From Candidatus Latescibacterota bacterium (GTDB lineage: Bacteria; Krumholzibacteriota; Krumholzibacteriia; WVZY01), in the NCBI GenBank assembly GCA_011772205.1, contig WVZY01000029.1, forward strand, positions 1 to 64,000: 64,000 nt of DNA, written 5' to 3'. A program made the translations under genes and the position numbers. This document shows positions 9,785 through 17,695 of the stretch, one piece after another. Within the stretch, counting starts at the first letter, position 1, and every line of letters begins with the position of its first letter. Under the pieces are notes generated by a model. It saw only the letters and a program-made list of their open reading frames with translations. It made no database searches and had not been told where the DNA came from.

Positions 9785-10114
9785 TCAACTTAACCTCTTC
9801 CTCTGCACAGCCGCATGGTGTCCAAGGTATTCTCCCTGGGCAGTGTAGAACTCAAAGTCCATCACACAAAAGGAAACGAACTGATTCGAGTCATTCCGCA
9901 CACGGATCTCAGCAGCGCTGTATTTGTACTCCTGGCGGATGTTGAGGATGGTTACCTCAATATTGCTGCGCCCTTGCTTCTGCTGGCTCGAATCGGCGAT
10001 CGGCTTAATCTGCTGCATGCCAGCGGACTGTGTTTGTGAGGTCTGAGGAGTTGTCCTCTCGGTCGAGCAGGACGATACCAGCAACAGTACTGTAAAAATC
10101 GCTAGGTATCTCAT
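9785..10114 (-). CDS. Small lipoprotein
   Basis: A 109-residue protein with a lipoprotein signal (lipobox LVSSC near residue 15), a Gln/Ser/Thr-rich linker, and a beta-type domain (NIEVTILNIRQEYKYSAAEI, then FEFYTAQGEYLG). The pattern resembles FxLYD-like extracytoplasmic domains, although the end looks cut short (VQRKRLS stop). Its start lies at the stop of the upstream membrane protein gene, with AGGAG spaced correctly, so the two form an operon. It is the first cargo after tRNA-Glu. Substrate and role are unknown. Confidence 0.65.
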   Translation of the reverse strand: MRYLAIFTVLLLVSSCSTERTTPQTSQTQSAGMQQIKPIADSSQQKQGRSNIEVTILNIRQEYKYSAAEIRVRNDSNQFVSFCVMDFEFYTAQGEYLGHHAAVQRKRLS

Positions 10115-10431
10115 TATGGCTCCTTCAGAGCGTTGTTTACCAGACTACGCATATGAAAATAGGCAACCCAGGGTCCAATTGGGGTTGTGAACCAGGTTAA
10201 CGCACACCAAACGATCCAGCTCCTGTTCAGTCGTTTGGCGAGTCTTCCCAGACAGACGATAAACGCCCAGAACGCGAACAAGGCAACAATATATCCAAGC
10301 ATATACACTCCGCCGATTGCATCGGACAGATCGAAGTTTGAGAGTATAAACAGGACCGCTACCAAGCTCGCCATAACGATGAGGTGTACCGTGAGCCATT
10401 TCATTAGGCTCCGCAGTTCGTTGGAATTCAT
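10114..10431 (-). CDS. Small membrane protein, first gene of the lipoprotein operon
   Basis: About 105 residues with three predicted transmembrane segments (around LIVMASLVAVLFIL, VYMLGYIVALFAFWAFIV, and WIVWCALTWF). I chose ATG 10431 over the more upstream in-frame start because AAGGAGG lies seven bases before it. The family is not recognised. The N-terminal coding region begins only 20 bases from the right-hand cassette boundary core at 10454, so its promoter must lie in or beyond the repeat. Confidence 0.65.
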   Translation of the reverse strand: MNSNELRSLMKWLTVHLIVMASLVAVLFILSNFDLSDAIGGVYMLGYIVALFAFWAFIVCLGRLAKRLNRSWIVWCALTWFTTPIGPWVAYFHMRSLVNNALKEP

Positions 10432-10453
10432 GACGCCTCCTTGCTTGCGGGGA

Positions 10454-10575
10454 GGGGACGCCATTTCAATTTCCGGTCAAACCTGGTTAACTTAGTGGCG
10501 GGGCGCTCTTTTTGGGTTTTATGCCGCAAGAAATGCTTTGGCGAAGGCCTCGGCGGTTCTAATAGTACGAGGTCA
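10454..10575 (+). repeat. Boundary repeat, family A, ~120-bp unit
   Basis: It starts with the GGGGACGCCA core, then TTTCAATTTCCGGTCAAA and a unit ending GCGGTTCTAATAGTACGAG. It is nearly the same as the units at 14665-14795 and 32932-33062, but the closing core is degenerate (GTCAAACGCC). On the minus strand the last part encodes RTAEAFAKAFLAA followed by a stop. Confidence 0.8.
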
Positions 10576-10617
10576 AACGCCGCAGTCCTCCCCGGCGTGT
10601 CGCGCAACGCAAAAGAG

Positions 10618-10646
10618 AAAGGCCCGGACGAGATGCCCGGGCCTTT
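10618..10646 (-). terminator. Terminator of the fasciclin gene
   Basis: The near-perfect stem AAAGGCCCGG/CCCGGGCCTTT has an 8-base loop. On the minus strand it lies about 35 bases after the fasciclin stop. Confidence 0.8.
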
Positions 10647-10680
10647 TGGGTCTCGAGTTCGGATTGCCAAGTAATTAGAC

Positions 10681-11229
10681 CTAGTTCGAAGCCTCTTCTT
10701 GCTCGGGTGGGATCATCACCGCGTCGATGACGTGGATGATTCCGTTGGTAGCGACGATGTCAGTCTTGATGACTTTTACACCCGCGATCATGACACCTTC
10801 CTTCTTGACTTCGACACTGGCTTCCACTCCGTTGAGCATATCTGCGGCCTTGATTTTGGCCACGTCCTTTGCCATGACTTCACCTGTGACGACGTGGTAC
10901 AGGAGCACCCTGGTGAGCGCGTCCTTGTCCTTCAAAAGACCCTCGAGCGCGCCCTCGGGAAGAGCCGCAAATGCCTCGTCGGTGGGTGCGAAGACGGTGA
11001 ATGGGCCTTCATTCGTCAGTGTCTCGGCCAAGCCAGCGGCGTCGATCGCCGCGACTAACGTCTTAAAGCCAGCCTCTTGGGCTGTCTCATAAATGGAGTG
11101 CTTGTGGTCATGCTTGGCGTGCTTCGCACTGTCCTTGCCACATGAGCCGCAGTCAGCGTTGGCGATGGGCGCGAAAGCGATGGCGAGGGCGAAGATGGCT
11201 GAAGCCGCTGCCATGGTGGTCTTTCTCAT
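10681..11229 (-). CDS. Secreted fasciclin-domain protein
   Basis: A 182-residue protein: signal peptide ending IANA, a short His/Cys/Lys-rich mature start (CGSCGKDSAKHAKHDHKH) that could bind metal, then one fasciclin (FAS1) domain. FAS1 hallmarks are visible: FKTLVAAIDAAGL, GPFTVFAPTDEAF, LLYHVVTGEV and NGIIHVIDAVMIP. FAS1 proteins act in adhesion or matrix contacts; the role here is inferred only from the fold. AAGGAGG sits correctly before the ATG, with a promoter and terminator of its own, so it is a self-contained unit within its cassette. Confidence 0.92.
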   Translation of the reverse strand: MRKTTMAAASAIFALAIAFAPIANADCGSCGKDSAKHAKHDHKHSIYETAQEAGFKTLVAAIDAAGLAETLTNEGPFTVFAPTDEAFAALPEGALEGLLKDKDALTRVLLYHVVTGEVMAKDVAKIKAADMLNGVEASVEVKKEGVMIAGVKVIKTDIVATNGIIHVIDAVMIPPEQEEASN

Positions 11230-11297
11230 TATCGATTCCTCCTTGGGATTCTTACACTGCTGCTGTTTACGGGTAACCTGACCCGACTGTCCTCGGT

Positions 11298-11325
11298 AAG
11301 ATAAAGGGTGTTATAAAAATGTCAA
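11298..11325 (-). promoter_or_regulatory. Sigma-70 promoter of the fasciclin gene
   Basis: On the minus strand TTGACA (11325-11320) is followed after 16 bases by TATCTT (11303-11298), about 70 bases before the fasciclin start. It overlaps the first codons of the transposase fragment on the other strand. Confidence 0.6.
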
Positions 11326-11573
11326 GGACAAAAGGTGAACATTTTGTGAGCCCATGGGGCTCGCGAAGGCGCATGAGGGCGAGCCGGAAATTGAGAGTCC
11401 TCGCCCACGCCGAAGAGAATGGCAACGTCTCAAGAACCTGCAGATATTTCGGCGTTTCACGGGATACGTTTTACCGATGGAAACGAGACTACAAGCGGCT
11501 GGGGGATGAGGTAGAACATCGGAAGGAATCGAATTTCATTTGCCTTGAAAATTTGTCAGAAATCTCTTATTAG
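11319..11573 (+). pseudogene. IS481-type transposase, N-terminal HTH fragment
   Basis: 84 codons with a helix-turn-helix matching transposase N-termini: KLRVLAHAEENGNVSRTCRYFG then VSRDTFYRWKRDYKRLG, clearly like the RDTFYRLKKKF stretch of the transposase at the window start. After KRLGDEVEH the similarity stops and the frame ends; no rve core follows. It is a relic cut off next to a family A repeat, so cassette formation or recombination may have removed the rest. Confidence 0.7.
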
Positions 11574-11587
11574 ACCGGAAACTGTGG

Positions 11588-11653
11588 TTATGCTGCAAGA
11601 AGAGCCTCGGCGAACTCCTGCGCGGTTCGATTAACGTATATTTGGGGACGCCA
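11588..11653 (+). repeat. Boundary repeat, family A, short form
   Basis: A core-proximal half ending GCGGTTCGATTAACG then TTTGGGGACGCCA. The minus strand reads WRPQIYVNRTAQEFAEALLAA and a stop, the clearest form of the family A antisense peptide. Confidence 0.75.
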
Positions 11654-11770
11654 CTTTATTTGAATTCTCCTAAGCCAATGAAATAAATCAAATTACCGGC
11701 CCAATTCGATCGTCAATAGAATTCTGAGCTCGTATCGCCGCCGACAACCCGTTGCGATAGCACAAGTAGC

Positions 11771-11794
11771 GAGTTCAAATTCCGCTGGGTGTGC
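11771..11794 (+). repeat. tRNA T-arm-like fragment
   Basis: GAGTTCAAATTCCGCTGGGTGTGC resembles a tRNA T arm plus acceptor 3' strand but has no tRNA body. It lies about 120 bases right of the boundary core, as do similar pieces in other modules. The 264 bases 11654-11916 hold no gene. Confidence 0.4.
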
Positions 11795-11916
11795 TTGAAT
11801 ATATAAGTTGCGCGGTGGCGCATGATCTCACTCCGCATGTCTGATCCAGGGGTGAGCACGTGCCCGTTGTTTGGGCGCTAAACATCAGGTAAGATTCTGA
11901 AAGCCGGAATGGTCTT

Positions 11917-12468
11917 ATGTTCGAGTTGATCGTCTTCGTTGTGGTGTCGGCCGCTTTGGTCTACTTGTCCCGCAGGTCTCTGCGCGCGCCTCGTTCTCAT
12001 GGCTTCTATCGCTTCTTCGCCGCGGAATTTGTTCTGATACTAGTTCTTCTCAACTGGGATGATTGGTTTCAGGACCCGTTTGCTTCGCGTCAAGCAGCTT
12101 CATGGTTATTGTTAGCTGTTTCAATCGCGCTTGTGGTCCACGGTGCCTATCTGCTAAAAGTCGTCGGGAAGCCTGACAGTAGGCGAAGCGACGAAGTGCC
12201 TTTGGCCGGCATCGAGAAAACGACTTCACTAGTGTCCGTTGGCGCCTACAAATACATTCGCCATCCGATATATGGCTCGGGTTTCTATGGGACATGGGGA
12301 GTGTTCTTGAAGGATCCATCGTGGCCAGGCATGGCCTTGGCCCTGGCGGCAACCGTCTTTTGGGTGATAACAGCAAGGACTGAAGAGGCCGAATGTATTC
12401 AGTACTTTGGTGCCACATATCGGGTCTACATGAAGCGGACCAAGATGTTTGTGCCTTTCCTATTCTGA
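11917..12468 (+). CDS. ICMT/PEMT-like membrane methyltransferase family protein (array copy)
   Basis: A 183-residue protein with about four to five transmembrane segments and the C-terminal signature of isoprenylcysteine carboxyl methyltransferase-like proteins: YKYIRHPIYGSGFYGTWG, then EEAECIQYFGATYRVYMKRTKMF. The RHP and E-E residues in this block bind SAM in the family. The substrate is unknown; bacteria with such proteins lack prenylated CaaX proteins, so lipid or small-thiol methylation is more likely. A close paralog lies at 63173-63724 outside the array. Confidence 0.8.
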   Translation: MFELIVFVVVSAALVYLSRRSLRAPRSHGFYRFFAAEFVLILVLLNWDDWFQDPFASRQAASWLLLAVSIALVVHGAYLLKVVGKPDSRRSDEVPLAGIEKTTSLVSVGAYKYIRHPIYGSGFYGTWGVFLKDPSWPGMALALAATVFWVITARTEEAECIQYFGATYRVYMKRTKMFVPFLF

Positions 12469-12495
12469 CAGCGATCACGCCACCCCGGAGCGGTC
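12468..12495 (+). repeat. Partial family C repeat
   Basis: CTGACAGCGATCACGCCACC matches the left part of the family C units at 29763-29851 and 34215-34299. The rest is missing, so this is a relic between the ICMT-like gene and the next gene. Confidence 0.4.
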
Positions 12496-12586
12496 TCATA
12501 GTGCACTTCGAATTCGATAGGATACGTGTACACGCGAAGGGTACGCTCAACACCTGTCGGTATTGGCTTGGTGTGGAGGATTCTCT

Positions 12587-13525
12587 ATGTCGCCGCCGTT
12601 CACGACAAGCGTCGGCAAACCCATTCTAGTTTTCGGTGGGACTGGTCACTACGGGCGAAACATCGTCCGCAGTCTTCTGGAAAGCGGAGTGCGTGTTCGT
12701 GTTTTGAGCCGCAACGCGCCGCGCGCGCGATCGGTCTTGGGAAATGAGCCTGAAGTAATAGAAGGCGACATCACGTCGCGGCCGACGGTCATCTCTGCGC
12801 TCGACCAGACCAGGGCAATCATCATTGCTGTATCCGCTTTTACGTGGAAAACCATTCGCAGGCGTACAGAGATCGAGCGGGACTCCGTGCTCTGGATTCT
12901 CAAAGAGGCTGATCGTAGGGGCATCGTTCGGGTTGTCTGTCTCTCAGGCTACGACGTTCGCAAGGATTTTGCCGAGAAGCTCGGCGTGCTTGCGATGGCC
13001 AGACCAATGCTCGACGTCCAGGCCGCTCTCGCGGAATCGCGGCTGAACTGGACTGTGTTGGGTTGCCCGCCGTCTATGGAGATCTTCTTTGCGATGATCC
13101 GAGGCGCGAGGATGATCGTCCCCGGTGGGGGACCGCCGGCGCTACCCTCAATCTCGCCGGTCGACGTAGGGACGATAGCCGCCCAGGCCGTGCTGCGGGA
13201 TGATCTCGGCGGCCAGAGGATCCGGCTGCCCGGACCGGAAGCGCTCTCTTTTCCGGAAGCGGCCCGACGCATCTCAGCAGTCTGGGGCAGAGAGATTCAT
13301 TTTCATCGAATTCCAGTGACGCCACTGAAGATCGCCTCTGTGCTCACCCGCCCGTTTAACCCCTTCCTTGTGCACCTGGTGATGGCAATCAGGATGCTGA
13401 ACAACTTTCCGGGGGAATTTGCGGCAGAAGTCCCAAGAGATCACCAACTGCTGCGGGAGGCGTTCGACTTTACTCCTACATCTCTGGAGGTGGAAGCGCG
13501 CAGGCGAATGGGGGAGGTGCAGTAG
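12587..13525 (+). CDS. NAD(P)-binding NmrA/SDR-type protein
   Basis: A 312-residue atypical short-chain dehydrogenase. The Rossmann nucleotide motif is ILVFGGTGHYGRNIVRSL near the N-terminus, followed by VIEGDITSRPTVISAL, as in NmrA-like sugar-epimerase relatives. The Ser-Tyr-Lys triad is not obvious (LSGYDVRKDF carries a Tyr), so it may be a sensor or a redox enzyme with a weak active site. ATG 12587 is preferred because GGAGG precedes it by seven bases; the upstream frame has no such site. It shares a module with the ICMT-like gene and is probably co-transcribed. Confidence 0.75.
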   Translation: MSPPFTTSVGKPILVFGGTGHYGRNIVRSLLESGVRVRVLSRNAPRARSVLGNEPEVIEGDITSRPTVISALDQTRAIIIAVSAFTWKTIRRRTEIERDSVLWILKEADRRGIVRVVCLSGYDVRKDFAEKLGVLAMARPMLDVQAALAESRLNWTVLGCPPSMEIFFAMIRGARMIVPGGGPPALPSISPVDVGTIAAQAVLRDDLGGQRIRLPGPEALSFPEAARRISAVWGREIHFHRIPVTPLKIASVLTRPFNPFLVHLVMAIRMLNNFPGEFAAEVPRDHQLLREAFDFTPTSLEVEARRRMGEVQ

Positions 13526-13590
13526 GGGCAGACCGCGGGCGGAACGTATTTCGATAATTGGTGCCGGGCTTGGACGCGGTCAATTCTTCT

Positions 13591-13661
13591 TGGGTGTTAT
13601 GCGCAAGAAACGTCTCGGTGAAGGCTTCTGCGGTTCTAACGTCGTTACATTGGGGACGCCA
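13591..13661 (+). repeat. Boundary repeat, family A
   Basis: TGGGTGTTATGCGCAAGAAA to GCGGTTCTAACGTCG, then ACATTGGGGACGCCA. Minus-strand translation is WRPQCNDVRTAEAFTETFLA without the stop, owing to a small deletion at GCGCAA. Confidence 0.75.
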
Positions 13662-13778
13662 TTTCAATCATGGCTTTGTAAACTTACACCCTAACAGGAT
13701 TTACGGGTCAAAGTGACAATTGGGACGAAGGCGCCGTTTCACTCGTCATGTGCAACTCGTTGGGATAATATCAAAAAT

Positions 13779-13801
13779 GAGTTCAAATCCCGTCCGGGGC
13801 A
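13779..13801 (+). repeat. tRNA T-arm-like fragment
   Basis: GAGTTCAAATCCCGTCCGGGG resembles a T arm and acceptor end. It lies 118 bases right of the preceding boundary core, with no tRNA body upstream. Confidence 0.4.
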
Positions 13802-13867
13802 TTTTTTGTGTTTGGCAAATATTGTTGCGATGTATGCAAGTCGGCTGAAACAACAAGGAGGAATAAA

Positions 13868-14500
13868 ATGGTTACGAGCAAAAAACATACTTACGTCATA
13901 CTGATGTTCTTGGGAACCGGACTCTTATACACCGCCTTCGGCGAAAACGCGTTTGCACATTGTGACACGCTTGACGGTCCAGTGGTGCGAACGGCAAGGA
14001 TCGCGCTTGAAAAGCGTGATGTAACGCCATTGCTCAAGTGGGTCCAGGCCGATGATGAAGAGCAGATTCGAGATGCTTTTCAGAAGACTCTTGCTGTTCG
14101 GGCCCAGGGTCCCGAGGCCAAAGAACTAGCCGATATGTATTTTTTTGAAACGCTGGTGCGTATTCATCGGGCGGGTGAAGGGGCTCCCTACACCGGTTTG
14201 AAGTCAGGTGAAGCTGTGGACGCTGCTGTTACCCTGGCCGACGAATCGCTGCAAAGTGGATCAGTGGATGATCTGGTGGGTGTTCTGACGAGCGCCATGG
14301 CCAAAGGTATTCGTGAGCGTTTTCAGCAGGCTCTGGAAGCACAAAAGCATGCCGATGAATCTGTGGCGGCCGGGCGTGAATTTGTGAACACTTACGTGAG
14401 TTTCACACATTATGTCGAAGGCGTGCACACCACTGTCGAGGGAAGTGCTGCTCAGTATGGTGAGGGGGCGATAGAAGGACACAGCAACCACACACATTGA
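13868..14500 (+). CDS. DUF6448 family exported protein
   Basis: A 210-residue protein. A signal peptide ending FAHC leads into the HCDTLDGPVV start typical of DUF6448. Family blocks follow: LLKWVQADDEEQIRDAF, ADMYFFETLVRIHRAGEG, APYTGLKSG, and FVNTYVSFTHYVEGVH. ATG 13868 is chosen because AAGGAGGAATAAA precedes it; the upstream frame runs through repeat sequence. The function of the family is not known to me; the conserved His and Cys at the mature N-terminus and a His-rich C-terminus (EGHSNHTH) suggest metal binding. It is the only gene of its module. Confidence 0.8.
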   Translation: MVTSKKHTYVILMFLGTGLLYTAFGENAFAHCDTLDGPVVRTARIALEKRDVTPLLKWVQADDEEQIRDAFQKTLAVRAQGPEAKELADMYFFETLVRIHRAGEGAPYTGLKSGEAVDAAVTLADESLQSGSVDDLVGVLTSAMAKGIRERFQQALEAQKHADESVAAGREFVNTYVSFTHYVEGVHTTVEGSAAQYGEGAIEGHSNHTH

Positions 14501-14609
14501 ATTGTCAGCTAGCAAGTTCCAACCATTTCGACTTCCAGTGAACCCTCGTCAACTTGACGGCGGCAGGCACGGACTCGTAGCGATCGGAAATTGGCTCCTG
14601 GTCAGATGG

Positions 14610-14674
14610 TATGCTGCCATAAGCGCAACGGCAAACTCACGGGCGGTTCGATTAACGTCACGTTGGGGACGCCA
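14610..14674 (+). repeat. Boundary repeat, family A, divergent
   Basis: It ends GCGGTTCGATTAACGTCACG then TTGGGGACGCCA. The minus strand reads WRPQRDVNRTAREFAVALMAA with no stop. Its T-arm-proximal part is closest to the real tRNA-Glu (WRPQRDLN in the tRNA antisense). Confidence 0.7.
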
Positions 14675-14795
14675 TTTCAATTTCCGGTCAAACCTGGTTA
14701 ACTTAGCGGCGAGGCGCTCTTTTTGGGTTTTATGCCGCAAGAAATGCTTCGGCGAAGGCATCGGCGGTTCTAACGTCGTTACATTGGGGACGGCA
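14665..14795 (+). repeat. Boundary repeat, family A, ~120-bp gene-less unit
   Basis: A unit bounded by GGGGACGCCA on the left and GGGGACGGCA on the right, nearly identical to 10454-10575 and 32932-33062. It contains no gene. The minus strand of its right half reads RTADAFAEAFLAA and a stop. Directly right of it CGCCTTTTTAACCTATTGG begins the next module. Confidence 0.8.
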
Positions 14796-14886
14796 CGCCT
14801 TTTTAACCTATTGGTAATAAATAATTTATGCCATCCAAAATCTGTGCGGCAAGCCCTCTCCTAGCCGATGTGGGGCACGATTTCGC

Positions 14887-14942
14887 TTGCCGTTTGATCG
14901 ACGGCTCGGTATGATATATGCGTCTATGCGCAACTACGCAGG
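14887..14942 (+). promoter_or_regulatory. Promoter and possible ArsR operator
   Basis: TTGCCG (14887-14892) is followed after 17 bases by TATGAT (14910-14915). Just downstream a TGCGT...ACGCA inverted pair lies between the promoter and the GTG start at 14952, where an autoregulating ArsR-type repressor would bind. Confidence 0.45.
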
Positions 14943-14951
14943 TGACTGATC

Positions 14952-15341
14952 GTGGAAGAATACACGCAAGTTTTCAAAACGCTAAGTGATCCAACCCGTT
15001 TGAGGATCCTTCGCTTGTTACTCGATGCAGGCAAGGAACTGTGCGTTTGTGAGCTGGTCGATAGCCTCGAGGAGCCTCAGTACAACGTCTCGAAGCACGT
15101 CACTGCGATGCGATCAGCCGGGCTCCTGAAGAGCCGCAAAGAAGGCCGCTGGGTGTATTACTCTCCGCAGAGTGCCGACGGGGAGTTTCTGAAACTGCTC
15201 TCTCGGGCGGTGGCGGCAATTCCTGAACGGCATGTCAAGCATGACCGCGCAGAGCTCAGGAAACGACTGAAGCTGCGCGAAGGCGGGAAATGTCTTACAG
15301 GTGTGCGGAAGGAACATCTTCTGGGAAAGGTATCGAGTTGA
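14952..15341 (+). CDS. ArsR-family transcriptional regulator
   Basis: A 129-residue winged-helix repressor. FKTLSDPTRLRILRLLL and the recognition helix QYNVSKHVTAMRSAGLL are typical ArsR/SmtB. ELCVCEL contains the CxC metal(loid)-binding motif of arsenic-sensing members; another Cys lies in GGKCLTG. It starts with GTG. Its stop overlaps the TTG start of the MtrA-like gene, so it heads a four-gene operon (ArsR, MtrA-like, OB-fold protein, membrane protein), which it probably represses until a thiophilic ion is bound. Confidence 0.88.
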   Translation: MEEYTQVFKTLSDPTRLRILRLLLDAGKELCVCELVDSLEEPQYNVSKHVTAMRSAGLLKSRKEGRWVYYSPQSADGEFLKLLSRAVAAIPERHVKHDRAELRKRLKLREGGKCLTGVRKEHLLGKVSS

Positions 15342-16504
15342 AGAAGGCGTCCGCAAACGGTGCGATTCAGAACATCATCGACGAAATGCAGGCCGCGACG
15401 GCCGCAGTGAAATGCCACAAGTGTGGCTGTTTCCATGGTGCGCTGAGTGAACTCACAGAAGCATTACCCAGCATTCCTTCTGAGGCACGCGAAATTATTC
15501 AACCTGTCATCGAGACGGGTAAGAAGCACAGGATCCCGGAAGAATATGATTGCATCGGCTGTCCCGTTTGTTGGCCAGCGAACGCCCTCAACTTTGCGGC
15601 GGAGGCGTTTGCACATATCGAGTTTGGGGGTGACAGCTGTCCGACAGAGATGCCAGCGCGAGAACATAGTTGGCCACCGTTACCGGGAGACTTCACGGTT
15701 CTCGACCGTGCAGGTCACGTGGCGGTCTGCGCGCTCACATCCAAAGGGTTGGTTGAAGGTGTTGTTGAAGCGCGTCCGAGCGGCGTGGCGATTGTCGGCA
15801 CGCTGTACACGGAAAATCTGGGCATCGAGAGAATCATCACCAATGTGCTCTCCAATCCCAACATCACGACGCTCCTTATTTGCGGTGCGGACTCGGAGCA
15901 ACGGATCGGACACTTACCCGGGCAGACCTTCCTCAGCCTCTTCGAGCACGGTATCGATGAGCGAGGGCGTATCATCGATGCCAAAGGACGGCGCCCGCTC
16001 ATCAAAAACATCACACACGATACGATTGAGACGTTTCGGAAAGAGGTTCGGATTCTGGACCGAATCGGCGAAGAAGACGTTAGCGGGCTTGTGGAAGCCC
16101 TCGCGGGCATATCAGCGGATCAGGAGCCGCGCCGTGCCGAAAGACGGACCCATGACGTCCCCCGGGAGATCCACGCTCAGCCGGTTGAACGCCTCGTGCT
16201 TGACCCCAAAGGGTACTTCGTTGTTTTCCCCGACCGCGAACAGCAATCTATTCTCATCGAGCATTACCTCAACGATGGCACTTTGGCGCATGTCTTCACG
16301 GGAGAGCGTGCCGACGATCTCTACGCCACGGTGATCGCCCATGAGCTTGTCTCGCGCCTTGACCACGCTGCGTACCTCGGGAAAGAGCTGGTACGGACTG
16401 AACAGGCGCTCAGAACGGGCGAGCCTTACATCCAAGACCGAGCGCCCGAGCCGTCCTGCTGCGCGTCAGCCGGTTGCACGGGGAATCACAAAAGGGAGTC
16501 CTGA
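15338..16504 (+). CDS. MtrA-like (tetrahydromethanopterin S-methyltransferase subunit A family) protein with DUF4346 tail
   Basis: A 388-residue cytosolic protein. A Cys-rich N-terminus (KCHKCGCFHG at about 25, YDCIGCPVCW at about 75) suggests an Fe-S or zinc site. The middle resembles MtrA of methanogens (WPPLPGDFTVL, TENLGIERIITNVLSNPNI, GQTFLSLFEHGIDERGRI). The C-terminus matches DUF4346 (LDPKGYFVVFPDREQQSILI, then VSRLDHAAYLGKEL). In methanogens MtrA carries the corrinoid. Start TTG 15338 overlaps the ArsR stop by four bases and follows GGGAAAGG. Control by an ArsR-type protein suggests methyl transfer or corrinoid chemistry on a metal(loid), but this is inference. Confidence 0.72.
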   Translation: MKKASANGAIQNIIDEMQAATAAVKCHKCGCFHGALSELTEALPSIPSEAREIIQPVIETGKKHRIPEEYDCIGCPVCWPANALNFAAEAFAHIEFGGDSCPTEMPAREHSWPPLPGDFTVLDRAGHVAVCALTSKGLVEGVVEARPSGVAIVGTLYTENLGIERIITNVLSNPNITTLLICGADSEQRIGHLPGQTFLSLFEHGIDERGRIIDAKGRRPLIKNITHDTIETFRKEVRILDRIGEEDVSGLVEALAGISADQEPRRAERRTHDVPREIHAQPVERLVLDPKGYFVVFPDREQQSILIEHYLNDGTLAHVFTGERADDLYATVIAHELVSRLDHAAYLGKELVRTEQALRTGEPYIQDRAPEPSCCASAGCTGNHKRES

Positions 16505-16507
16505 TCA

Positions 16508-16903
16508 ATGACATTCGTAAGAACGGCGATCATAGTCAGTGTGGCGTTACTAGTTATTTCTGTGGTCTCACCCGTTTCAAGTTATGGTCAGAGCGATTCC
16601 ACGGTGACAGACACTCTTAACGTCGACAAGCTAGCGAAAGACCCCAAGGGATTCGCCGACCGTGAGATAACGGTTACAGGAGTGGTCGGTGCGGTTGTTC
16701 CGAAGCAAAAGCTGTTCACGATTATCGATCAGTCTGAGTATGCGGAATGCAAAGTCGTAACGTGTGCCCGGTACGAAATCCCGATTGACTTCACCGGAAA
16801 GTTGCCGGACCCGGAGCAGGTCGTCATGGTGACGGGAAAGCTGGTCCAGCCACAGCCGGGGCGCTTCCTCTTTAAGGCAAAGCGCGTGGAGATCATCAAA
16901 TGA
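16508..16903 (+). CDS. Exported OB-fold-like protein
   Basis: A 131-residue protein with a signal peptide (VALLVISVVSPVSSYG) and a small beta domain: FADREITVTGVVGAV, LFTIIDQSEYAECKV, QVVMVTGKLVQPQPG, RFLFKAKRVEII. The pattern fits the tRNA_anti-like OB fold found in periplasmic proteins. Two cysteines (AECKVVTCARY) flank a turn and might bind metal or form a disulfide. It follows the MtrA-like gene by three bases and overlaps the next gene by ATGA, so it is in the ArsR operon. Confidence 0.65.
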   Translation: MTFVRTAIIVSVALLVISVVSPVSSYGQSDSTVTDTLNVDKLAKDPKGFADREITVTGVVGAVVPKQKLFTIIDQSEYAECKVVTCARYEIPIDFTGKLPDPEQVVMVTGKLVQPQPGRFLFKAKRVEIIK

Positions 16904-17418
16904 GGCGTTCCACGTTCCTCATCTGCCTTTTTGTCTTTGCCGTCGTCTTCGCGGCGCACTTTGAGTATCACGCCTGGCAGGAGGCCCGGGTGGCGTCCCA
17001 GTGGGTAGCGCTGGATTCTGTGGAAAGACCTTCGGCGTGGGCACGTTACGCAGAACGACAAGATTTCTACCTTGGTTACTCCTATGCGCTTGCCGCGGCC
17101 TTCACAGTTTTTGCCGTGCTGTTCAGCCTTCAGCAGCGTCGTCGCGAGGTGGGAGGTATCCTGGGCGGCGTCACTCTTATCGGCGGGCTCTACGCCGCCG
17201 GGTGCTTCCTCATCGGTTGCTGCGGATCACCTATGCTCGTCGTTTATCTGTCGCTATTCGGATCTTCATTTCTGGGCGTCATCAAACCGATCGTCGCGGG
17301 GATCACGACCGTTTCGATCGCCCTCAGCAGTTTCTATATCATTCGCAGATCCAGACGCGCATGTTGTCCGCCGGTAGTTGATGGCGAACGGGTCTCGCCT
17401 GCTCGCAATGCGAGGTAG
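16900..17418 (+). CDS. Four-TM membrane protein with Cys-rich helix
   Basis: A 172-residue integral membrane protein with four predicted helices: an N-terminal FLICLFVFAVVFAAHF, then segments around YALAAAFTVFAVLF, LIGGLYAAGCFLIGCCGSPML and VAGITTVSIALSSFYI. The third helix carries a GC...GCCG cluster, a possible metal or thiol site in the membrane, and RRACCPP ends the protein. It overlaps the OB-fold gene by four bases, so both are translated together. The family is not recognised; by context it may move or sense the ion detected by the ArsR protein. Confidence 0.6.
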   Translation: MRRSTFLICLFVFAVVFAAHFEYHAWQEARVASQWVALDSVERPSAWARYAERQDFYLGYSYALAAAFTVFAVLFSLQQRRREVGGILGGVTLIGGLYAAGCFLIGCCGSPMLVVYLSLFGSSFLGVIKPIVAGITTVSIALSSFYIIRRSRRACCPPVVDGERVSPARNAR

Positions 17419-17442
17419 CTCTCGTCCGGCGGGTGTCGTGTA

Positions 17443-17539
17443 TCAGGCGACAAGCCGCTCAAGCTGCTGTATCCGCTCGACTTGATACTCATCGAGGCAA
17501 AATAGTGGAGTTAGATACTTTGTCCCGTTGGGGACGCCA
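17443..17539 (+). repeat. Boundary repeat, family B
   Basis: A 97-base unit ending CTTTGTCCCGTTGGGGACGCCA. The minus strand reads MKWRPQRDKV then, after a one-base frame change, FCLDEYQVERIQQLERLVA and TGA. Other copies lie at 23821, 29667 and 32846. Confidence 0.8.
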
Positions 17540-17695
17540 TTTCATTCCATCGCGCATAATCCATTTGATTCGATCAGCTTGCCGGTTCGAACACATGATC
17601 GTTTGGGCCTCAAAATTCTTATCGCGCCCCGCAATCCCTTGCGATATCATGGGTAGCGGTTTTCCAATGCCATTGGGTAGGCCCGGAGTTCGCGC

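Noticed and set aside
9519-9788. 89-codon minus-strand ORF across tRNA-Glu
   Set aside because: Its C-terminal half (WRPQRDLNPCCRLERAVS) is the antisense of the tRNA. The upstream part has no ribosome-binding site or known family.
15338-16504. HgcA-type mercury methylation protein
   Set aside because: The N(V/I)WCAAGK cap-helix motif and the membrane domain of HgcA are absent, and there is no HgcB ferredoxin. The match is to MtrA and DUF4346.
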